The notes beneath the pieces are model-generated. The model searched no databases. It had not been told where the DNA came from and saw only the letters and a list, made by a program, of their open reading frames with translations. A DNA stretch of 10,691 nt. Origin: Pleurotus ostreatus/Saccharomyces cerevisiae fusant. Taxonomy: Eukaryota > Opisthokonta. The translations under genes and the position numbers were made by a program. Below, one piece after another: positions 1 through 6,181 of the stretch (position 1 is its first letter; every line of letters begins with the position of its first letter). The stretch covers positions 1-10,691 of the forward strand of contig JAMQCK010001215.1 in the NCBI GenBank assembly GCA_024196135.1, in the 5' to 3' direction.

Positions 1-10
1 AGAGACGCAC

Positions 11-357
11 CTGGGAGGCCATCCGGGAAGCGGAAGCGCACGCCTTTGTCGCCGCCGTTGTTCAGGTCGTCGAAGCTGAGAGGTGATCAACGGGTGAAGC
101 GGTAGAGGCATTGGAAGATGGTCGTACTTGTCATGCTGCTGGATCATGAGGACGCCCTTCGAGGAGTCGAGATACTGCATGCCATCCCACGAGAGCGTGT
201 ACCACTGCAGAAGCGTCAGCGTCGTGTCAGCTCTCTCAAGCACAGTAGAACGGCATACCTTGGCGGGGTCAACGGAAACCCCACGTCGTGCGAGCGGCGA
301 CGCGTTGGCGAGCGTCGCGAGGGCAAGCGTAGCAATGCCGAAGACCTTTGAGAACAT
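11..357 (-). CDS. Small secreted protein, 5' part only (runs off the left edge)
   Basis: Exons read from the minus strand are 357-259, 204-128 and 75-11, giving about 80 residues before the gene leaves the window. Introns are 258-205 (54 nt, GTATGC...CTGCAG) and 127-76 (52 nt, GTACGA...CTCAG); a third donor, GTGCGT, lies at 10-5. Residues 1-19 form a signal peptide (MFSK, then an Ala/Leu-rich core, cut after A-N-A), followed by SPLARR-G, a dibasic Kex2-like processing site. The mature part starts near GVSVDPAKWYTLSWDGM and continues through an Asp/Asn/Gly-rich stretch. The frame is kept across both splices. Secretion with a propeptide is well supported. I do not recognise the family, and an enzyme, lectin or small effector-like protein are all possible. 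Confidence 0.75.
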
Positions 358-440
358 CTTAACGAGGCAAATGAAAGGGAGGAGCAGAGAAGAATGAGGA
401 ACGGACTGATGATGATGCTGTGCCAGGTTTTCAAGCCCGC

Positions 441-448
441 CCTTTATA
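441..448 (-). promoter_or_regulatory. TATA box of the secreted-protein gene
   Basis: The minus strand reads TATAAAGG here, about 84 bases upstream of the ATG at 357, which would place transcription start near 410-415 with a leader of about 55 nt. A CCAAT motif on the plus strand at 460-464 and a GC-rich CCCGCCC stretch just beside the TATA box complete a compact core promoter. Placement is by motif and spacing only. Confidence 0.55.
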
Positions 449-1068
449 CCAGCGGCGCGCCAATCGATGTCGAAAGGCCTGGCACCATTGCTAGCGCCCT
501 CCGACATTGCAAGGCATATGGCGGTGGTGCGTCGCCCCAGATTTGATAGCGTCGTATTGGCGTCGCATACCTGATACTCGAGAGCCATTGATCTATACGG
601 GGAGGTACTCAATCAACGCAATCATAGACTAGGCATCGTCATTGATGGACTTAGGCGGGAGATCTCCGTTCAATGACGGGACAAGAATGAAGGCTCGACA
701 AGAGGCTGGAGGGCGACCTGACGGTGTGACGTCGCCGTTGGTCACGATGTCCATCAGCGTCCCCATGGACGAGAGTGTTACAGCCCGCGCAGACTATCGC
801 CCTCAAACTCGACTTGAGGAAAACACGCAAATTCGGCTGTCATCGAGGCTGGAGCAATGAGGATGGTGGCGTCCACCAGGTGGCCAGGCGAGGACCACCC
901 CGCCCAATTCCATGTGCGCGCTGTACGATTTTGTCAGCGCTCGAGCGCAACTCGAAGTCGACAGGCAACTCGTTAGGTCGAGTCGAGCGCAGACAGTGCA
1001 CAGACGTGGTTGATAGTGCTCATCGTTGATTGTCGGGGATGGTCTTCCGACAATGCTTTGACAACGAC

Positions 1069-1267
1069 CTAGAGCCCGCCTCCGTCTTCAAGTTTATCTA
1101 TGTATGCGTCGAAGATAAGTCTACAGTAAGCAACCAGAAGACCAGGACAGACCAATCTCGACGATTACTGACCCCGATACAAGGCCTCGCGGCAACCACT
1201 GCGAACCCGAGCCTCTCCTAATAGATCAGCGTCAAACTAGGACGAAAATTGTTGGCGCTCAACTCAC
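1069..1267 (-). other. Two intron-like segments and a possible 3' exon of an unresolved gene
   Basis: On the minus strand, 1267-1218 (50 nt) has a GTGAGT donor, a TTTGAC/CTGATC branch-like stretch and a TTAG acceptor. 1172-1121 (52 nt) has GTCAGT, a pyrimidine-rich end with GCTTAC, and TGTAG. Removing both joins a frame that ends ...VSGLIFDAYIDKLEDGGGL and stops at 1071-1069. The upstream exon is unclear because that frame meets a stop shortly 5' of 1268. It may be a real gene end, a relic or chance. Confidence 0.2.
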
Positions 1268-1799
1268 GGTCGCGGACGTGCGGCTTCGCCATCGCGTTGC
1301 GCCCGGGTAGGTCAGTCCACCGTTCTCAAGACTCGACCTGGATGTGCTGAAGAAGGTTGAGTAGAGGCGCTATCCCAGCGTGTAAACACTCACTAGTCGC
1401 GGCCTCGCAACGTGCATTCGCCAGACTATTGTACTCATAGCTCAAGATTCCGCTTACCTGGGCCATGAAGTTCTTCGAGTTGAGCAGGGGACACGCAGCC
1501 AGCCAAATTCTTCGAACCCAGACGAGCAAGAGGTGTTATTCAATGGGTACTACGTACATTCACGACAGTACACCATGCACGTCGACGTCCGAGTCGACGT
1601 ATGCAGGAGATGTCAAAGGCGAATTATTCTGCCGCCGTCGCCGCTTCCACTCGAGCACGCTGAGCGACCGAAGGTATGGGTCGGACATGGCACACGACGA
1701 TGCCAAGTTGATCGTGAGAGGAGCGTCGAGAGCGTGCGCATTGCGCTTTGAAAGGGGGTCGGTCTTCCTTGCACTGGGCGGCGCCTGTGACCTGTCTGC

Positions 1800-2199
1800 T
1801 CAAGTATGCGAGGGAGGCATCTCGTTTATCAATCGTTGCGAGAAGGCGCGCGCGGCGACTTTGCACGCTGACGGGGTCGTCATGGGCTGTCTTGGCGCGC
1901 GTCGTCCACGCAGACGCAGGGTGCGAGACCCAGATCTGAGCGCGTCTTGACTGGCCGCACGACGAGTTGAAGCTCGTAGCTTGTAGGTTCGGTTGGAAAG
2001 AGGGGGGCTTGAGTGTTGTGCCACGGTGAGTTGCTCGACTTGACTGGCCGACGTAGGTAGGTCGAGGAGAGTGACAAAGATAGCCTTCAGGTCATAGGGA
2101 ACGATAGGATTCGTTGGATAGGCCTCGTCTGCAGGCTGAGTCAGTCGACTGCACCCGAAGCTTGAGCGGCGACGCACCTGTACTCGGCAAAGGGAGCAT
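1800..2199 (-). CDS. Weak candidate two-exon gene, unknown product
   Basis: A good intron signature lies at 2177-2129 (49 nt): GTGCGT donor, CTGACTCA branch-like site and CTGCAG acceptor. Joining 2199-2178 to 2128-1800 gives an in-frame 116-aa product starting MLPLPST-DEAYPTNPIV. The first two thirds read like protein, the last third is Arg/Ala/Ser-rich and may be noncoding or belong to another splice form. The frame is also open upstream of the chosen ATG for about 16 codons, so the start is uncertain. No family recognised. Confidence 0.22.
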
Positions 2200-2949
2200 C
2201 TGATTCCGGAACCATGCCTTTCGGTCCCTTCCCTTAGACTTCAAAGCTCGATCTCAGATGCGCTCAAATGAGTTGGACGGGGGTCGCTCGTTGGCCTGCA
2301 GTGTTGATCGTACGGGTCAAGGCCGATGTGGTCGCGTCTTTCAAGCGGTGGAGTTCATGACCAGGAGGGCGGATGAAAGCTGTTCATCATATGTAGCGAG
2401 AGAAGCAAGGTCGTAATATGCGTTGGGCAGACATGGAGGTTCAGGACGAGGCGCACTGATTTGGTCCCGATCATAAGTAACTTGCCGTACTCGCCACTCT
2501 GATCACGGCCCTCGGACATTTCGTCGTCGAACAGGCGACAGAACTCAATCTAGATATACACAAGTCCGAACACGAACACGATGGTATCTACACTGTAGGT
2601 AACTTACACCTGGGTATTTTACATTGAACAAGAACTTCTTCAATTTCAAGGCCGGGCGCGCCCTCTGCGCCGCCCGAATCGCCGCGGGCTGAGGATGCCC
2701 ATCCCATGTTCTCCTCATCTCTCCAGGACAAGCGCGGTCCGCTGAAGTGATTTGTGCGACGGGCCTGTGGCGGTATCCCCGGGGCTTCAGCCGTAGCGAG
2801 CACAACATCGGGCCAACACAGGCGGCGCTCGCCGCCGTCCTCCTGCACTTGCATCAACTCCGCCAGCGACCTTCATCGACGCTGGACGTAGATAAGGCGG
2901 ACCAAGGCCCTGACCCGCCAGAGGCCCGAGCACACCTACGCGCGGCGCA

Positions 2950-5520
2950 TTATGCGACCTTCCGACGCTTGGAAGCTCGCGTTGCGTGCAAGGGTGGCTC
3001 GTCCGAGGGCGCGTCAGGAGACGCGAGCCTCTTGCTACGGCGAGGCGGTGTCCTCCTGTCCTCCGGCGAAGGGCTGGCCGACGACTTCCTCTTCGGCGAG
3101 GGAGTTTCGGCTAGTGGTCCCTTGCGCTCCGGCGTCGTGTCCACCAATGTGCGGTCGGAGTCGTCGCTAGGGGGCGACGCAGCCCGCCTCGCTTCCGCCA
3201 GCCGTCGCTGCATGGCTCTAGTCATCGGCCTCGAGGGTACTCGCGGGGGAGGCATAGCTCGCAAGGTTGTTGGAGGCGGAGGGGCGGAGGGCGCAACAAG
3301 AGATGGTGCGACAGGAGCAGGCGACGTCAAAGCAGACGGCGTAGTCAGACTATCAGTCAGAGGGGCAGGCGAGGCCGGGGTAGCGATAGCCACGACGGGC
3401 GTGGGAGAAGGGGCCGCCGCCGCCGCAGGGGTGATTCGCGCCGCAGGAAGGGCACTGGGACGTTTCCGCTTCACGACACCCTTGCCCTTCGTCTCGATGA
3501 CGGTCGGAATGTCGAGCACGCGCTGACGGGTAGCTGGTGCGGGCTCTGGGGGTGGAGAAGGCGCCTGCAGCGCGGCAATGTGGCGGTCAAAGACGCCGAG
3601 CAGAGTGTAGTGGCAGGGGGTGACGTCAGGCGTGCGCAGGACGACCGTCCGCAGCTCGCAGACGAGGTCCTTGAGGTCGTCGAAGTACGGGTCGAACAGG
3701 CTGTCGAGGAAGGCGCGGAACTCGCCGTCGCCGAGCCTGAACATGATCCTGAACCTTTCGTCGCTGTCTCCGTTGAACCACGGGGCCATGGGCGACTCGC
3801 GGATGTCGAAGTTGTCGCGCGGCGTGTTTGACGGTCCCGAGTAGCTTGCGCACATGTACATGAGAAGGTAAATGTACGACTCGAAGTCGTGCTGTGGGGT
3901 ATGACGGTGGCCGGAATCCATGTATGGGATGAGCCGGCACGCAACAAATGCAAAGGATCCCTGAGAACGATGGTCAGAATCAGGCGGTCTCAGCTGCTGG
4001 GATGGACGTACGACTCTTGGACCCACAAAGGCAGATCCCTCAAACTGGCCGGCTCCGGTTGGACTAGCGTGACTGAGATCGACCAACGTTCCCCACCGTC
4101 GCGATTTGTTTGGCGGCCGGTGCAGCATGATGGTGACGTTGTTGATGTTGTACTGGAGGACGCGGCGTGCGTAGAATAGATATTTGTGCGCTGGTTTCAA
4201 GGTCAGTAACATAGGCAAGAATCTCAGAGCGAGCATACCATGTATCGTATCCCTGAGGGCCTGAATGAGTTCTCCCTTGGATTCGAACTCCTTCAGCGGC
4301 CGACCCGCCATGTCGAAGACGAGGCGACGCAGTTCAAGCTGCCGGATTTGGCCGATGACGGTCCTTCTTTCGTGGCCTTCGAGGGTATCACGAACCCACA
4401 TCGTTGACCAAGGCTGATCTTGTGCTCTGAAGACAGGCTCCTCGCAGATCAAGTCGGGGATGCCTTCGACGTAAGCATTTCGAAAGTAATCACCCTCCGT
4501 GGGCATCTTCCCTGTTTTCGCCCAGGTGCTCTTGACTGTCACGTCGTCGCCTTCGGCGCGGCGGCATCGCCAGTACACGGTGCCGTGCCCGAGGATCCTC
4601 TTGTCAACGGCCAAAGTCTCTATGACTTCGTATTCGCCACGCGCCATGGAAAGGAAGCGTCGCTCGCCACGAGACACAAGCGATGGATCCTTCCCAATAC
4701 GCGAGCGATCGGCCATTGATAGACCCATGAGCATACGGGCGAAGTACACGGGATCCTCGTGCACGTCGAACAGGCCGGAGAGGACGCGCCCAGCACAGTC
4801 GTAGTAAGCAAGCTGGTACTTGTCGCCGGCTAGTGCGAGTCCAAGGTAGAACAAACGGTCGTCCTGCGAGGACAAGACATGCGCAGCACTACTGGTAAGT
4901 CGAAGCAGTGCTTCAGGCATCTGGGAAGCGTCTGTGACAATCTGTACGTCGCACAGTATGTCCTCCCACCGTGCTGCGCTCGAGCCAGCGTCCACGAGGG
5001 CGATGCCGAACGAGCAAGCGGTTGCCACCGAGGCCGACGGTCGCAAGCGCTCGACAGCAACCCACTGCCGCGTGACAGATGGGACAGGTCGGTGTCGAGC
5101 CTGATACGTAAGGCAGCAGCGACGGGTGAACTCGTTGAAGAAGGCGGCAGTGGCGGTAGCGCGCTCGGAGGGTGTTTGTGAAGGGGGAGGATGCTCGAAA
5201 AGCCATCTTCGGCCTTTGCGATCGTATAGGGTCCGATCGAGAGCGCGGACCATTGAACGCGGTTTCATTCGAAAACATTCATCTGGGAAGAGTGTGACGT
5301 GCATTTCGAAGACGCGGAGAGTGTGCACATCAATCTCGTGTAGTTCGTCGGCGCCCAGGGACATGATTTCGACCAGTTGTTGTATGGGCGCTGAAGGGAA
5401 GGGGGCCTGGGGATAACGTGGATGGCGCGTCGATGGCGGGTCTGGAGCCACTGATGCGCAGCTAGTACAAGCCTGAGCTGTAGCGCAGCTATCCCTGTTC
5501 GCCATTGTTTCTGAAAACAT
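2950..5520 (-). CDS. FunK1 fungal-type protein kinase-like protein, probable pseudokinase (FunK1-A)
   Basis: Exons 5520-4239, 4190-4012 and 3960-2950 give 823 aa. FunK1 features in order: conserved N-terminal module with SQDDRLFYLGLAL near residues 218-230; Gly-rich loop GHGTV at 311-315; VTVK with Lys330; the REFESKGELIQALRD-type helix near 410-424; catalytic-loop equivalent at 440-450; VDLS with Asp465; GSFAFVA at 488-494; HDFES near 511-515. The catalytic loop reads Q-Y-N (440-442) where the family has H-R-D, and Thr447 replaces the metal-binding Asn, so activity is doubtful. Residues about 618-823 are Pro/Ala/Ser-rich and probably disordered, with basic clusters (KRKR near 651, PKRKSS, RRSKRL and a terminal KRRK) that look like nuclear signals. 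Introns 4238-4191 (48 nt) and 4011-3961 (51 nt) are both multiples of three without stops; unspliced, the frame would give 856 aa. The start is the first in-frame ATG after a leader intron. Confidence 0.88.
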   Translation of the reverse strand: MFSETMANRDSCATAQACTSCASVAPDPPSTRHPRYPQAPFPSAPIQQLVEIMSLGADELHEIDVHTLRVFEMHVTLFPDECFRMKPRSMVRALDRTLYDRKGRRWLFEHPPPSQTPSERATATAAFFNEFTRRCCLTYQARHRPVPSVTRQWVAVERLRPSASVATACSFGIALVDAGSSAARWEDILCDVQIVTDASQMPEALLRLTSSAAHVLSSQDDRLFYLGLALAGDKYQLAYYDCAGRVLSGLFDVHEDPVYFARMLMGLSMADRSRIGKDPSLVSRGERRFLSMARGEYEVIETLAVDKRILGHGTVYWRCRRAEGDDVTVKSTWAKTGKMPTEGDYFRNAYVEGIPDLICEEPVFRAQDQPWSTMWVRDTLEGHERRTVIGQIRQLELRRLVFDMAGRPLKEFESKGELIQALRDTIHGMLALRFLPMLLTLKPAHKYLFYARRVLQYNINNVTIMLHRPPNKSRRWGTLVDLSHASPTGAGQFEGSAFVGPRVVRPSQQLRPPDSDHRSQGSFAFVACRLIPYMDSGHRHTPQHDFESYIYLLMYMCASYSGPSNTPRDNFDIRESPMAPWFNGDSDERFRIMFRLGDGEFRAFLDSLFDPYFDDLKDLVCELRTVVLRTPDVTPCHYTLLGVFDRHIAALQAPSPPPEPAPATRQRVLDIPTVIETKGKGVVKRKRPSALPAARITPAAAAAPSPTPVVAIATPASPAPLTDSLTTPSALTSPAPVAPSLVAPSAPPPPTTLRAMPPPRVPSRPMTRAMQRRLAEARRAASPPSDDSDRTLVDTTPERKGPLAETPSPKRKSSASPSPEDRRTPPRRSKRLASPDAPSDEPPLHATRASKRRKVA
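3961..4011 (-). other. Intron 2 of FunK1-A, in-frame and stop-free
   Basis: GTACGT donor, TTCTGACC branch site and TCTCAG acceptor; 51 nt, phase 0. It sits directly before GSFAFVA, the counterpart of the family's GTLPFMA-like segment. Intron 2 of FunK1-B (7692-7753) has the same aligned position and phase. Confidence 0.8.
4191..4238 (-). other. Intron 1 of FunK1-A, in-frame and stop-free
   Basis: GTATGC donor, TTACTGAC branch site and ACCAG acceptor; 48 nt, phase 1. Its removal restores the uninterrupted helix that precedes the catalytic loop in FunK1 proteins, and the splice falls at the same aligned residue and phase as intron 1 of FunK1-B (7452-7515). Confidence 0.85.
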
Positions 5521-5522
5521 TC

Positions 5523-5572
5523 CTATAAAAACTGTGAGCTTCGGGTCAAATTACATGTATCGGACCACGCAC
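5523..5572 (-). other. Probable 5' leader intron of FunK1-A
   Basis: Minus-strand GTGCGT donor at 5572, GCTCAC branch-like site and TATAG acceptor ending at 5523, two bases before the ATG at 5520; 50 nt, like the other introns here. Reading the spliced leader upstream in the ATG frame meets TAG before any ATG, which supports 5520 as the start. CACAG, 9 bases upstream, is an alternative acceptor. Confidence 0.6.
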
Positions 5573-5708
5573 CTCCTTGATGATGGTCAGAGACCACAGT
5601 ACCACGACGCTAGAGAGGCGTGCTCAGGTATACAAATCTGAGCAAGGGCAGTCAATGAGGATGGGAGAGCGAACGGCCGGTGGCTGAGATGATGGGGGTT
5701 GAATGCGA

Positions 5709-5718
5709 AAACGCGTTT
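5709..5718. promoter_or_regulatory. Palindrome containing an MCB-type ACGCGT core
   Basis: AAACGCGTTT is a perfect 10-bp palindrome with the ACGCGT core that MBF (Mbp1/Swi6) binds in yeasts for G1/S expression. Use in this organism is an assumption. Confidence 0.3.
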
Positions 5719-5728
5719 GCGACAACGC

Positions 5729-5740
5729 GGGCACGTGCCC
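5729..5740. promoter_or_regulatory. Palindromic E-box
   Basis: GGGCACGTGCCC is a perfect 12-bp palindrome with a CACGTG core, the site of bHLH regulators such as Cbf1 and Pho4 in yeasts. It lies 11 bases from the MCB-type palindrome, in the divergent promoter. Being symmetric, it could act on either gene. Confidence 0.4.
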
Positions 5741-6094
5741 AGACAACTATAGGTAAACAAAGCTTTCCCACGCGCTGACTTCGCATGTGTCACGGCACTC
5801 TTCCTTTGACACTCGAGCTCATGAACATAGCACACTGAAGGTGGCACGGAATATACATGCTCATGGTAACCTCAGACTCAGATTACCCGCAAACCTTCGA
5901 AAACCCCTGCGCTCAAGGCTTCAGATTGTATCGAGGTTGACGTAGATGTCACATATCGTGACATGGTGTTTGTCAACGGTGACCGAGCGATGGTAACACC
6001 GAGTCACTGGTGGCAATTCCTGTCTTCCTGGACTTTCATCCTCCACCGAATCTTCCTCCCGGAGAAATCATCTATTCTTCTGTTCTCCTCACGG

Positions 6095-6149
6095 GTGCGC
6101 TCAGCCGGCACTGATAGTCTCTCCTAGCATTGACATTCGTGATTTTCAG
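6095..6149 (+). other. Probable 5' leader intron of FunK1-B
   Basis: GTGCGC donor after a pyrimidine-rich leader, ATTGACAT branch-like site at about 6129-6135 and TTTTCAG acceptor ending at 6149; 55 nt. The spliced leader stays open in the frame of the ATG at 6182 back to a stop near 5980 but has no earlier in-frame ATG, so 6182 remains the start. Confidence 0.5.
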
Positions 6150-6181
6150 GGTTCTGTTCCGTCGAATCGCCGTTCGACAAA

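Larger units (their letters stand above)
640..2949. other. Long stretch without a confidently modelled gene
   Basis: About 2.3 kb with only short open frames on either strand and no recognisable domain. It holds the upstream sequence of the secreted-protein gene, the 3' flank of FunK1-A (right end, below 2950), and several minus-strand intron-like signals listed separately. The signals suggest a short-exon gene or an eroded one. No terminal repeats, transposase motifs or tandem arrays were seen by eye. Confidence 0.5.
5521..6181. promoter_or_regulatory. Divergent promoter shared by the two FunK1 genes
   Basis: The two FunK1 start codons face apart across 661 bases, so this interval must hold both promoters and leaders. 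No convincing TATA box was found. The plus side has pyrimidine-rich stretches at about 6020-6092 typical of fungal start sites. Two palindromes at 5709-5718 and 5729-5740 lie near the FunK1-A end. An 86-codon minus frame at 5847-5587 ends before the leader intron and is not joined to FunK1-A. Confidence 0.6.

Noticed and set aside
1465..1950. Plus-strand 161-codon open frame
   Set aside because: Arg/Ser/Ala-rich with no recognisable motif, and it overlaps minus-strand candidate exons. Typical of a chance frame in GC-rich DNA.
1880..2077. Minus-strand frame with SYELQLVVRPVKTR, faintly like the start of a velvet domain
   Set aside because: The conserved continuation of the velvet domain (the MCGFG and DRRP-type motifs) is absent in all frames nearby, so the likeness is probably chance.
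2178..2260. Minus-strand RKAWFRNQ, resembling homeodomain helix 3 (WFxN)
   Set aside because: No helix 1 or 2 upstream; a stop lies within about 25 codons 5' and the likeness is only a few residues.
2588..2857. Minus-strand 89-codon frame just downstream of FunK1-A
   Set aside because: Low-complexity composition, no family, and most simply the 3' UTR or flank of FunK1-A.
2747..3526. Plus-strand 259-codon open frame, Gly/Ala-rich
   Set aside because: It is antisense to the Pro/Ala/Ser-rich tail of FunK1-A; the composition mirrors that tail and it has no domain of its own.
5587..5847. Minus-strand 86-codon frame with a CPRC motif upstream of FunK1-A
   Set aside because: It has one CxxC only, stops before the leader-intron donor, and cannot be joined in frame to FunK1-A. 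At most an upstream ORF.
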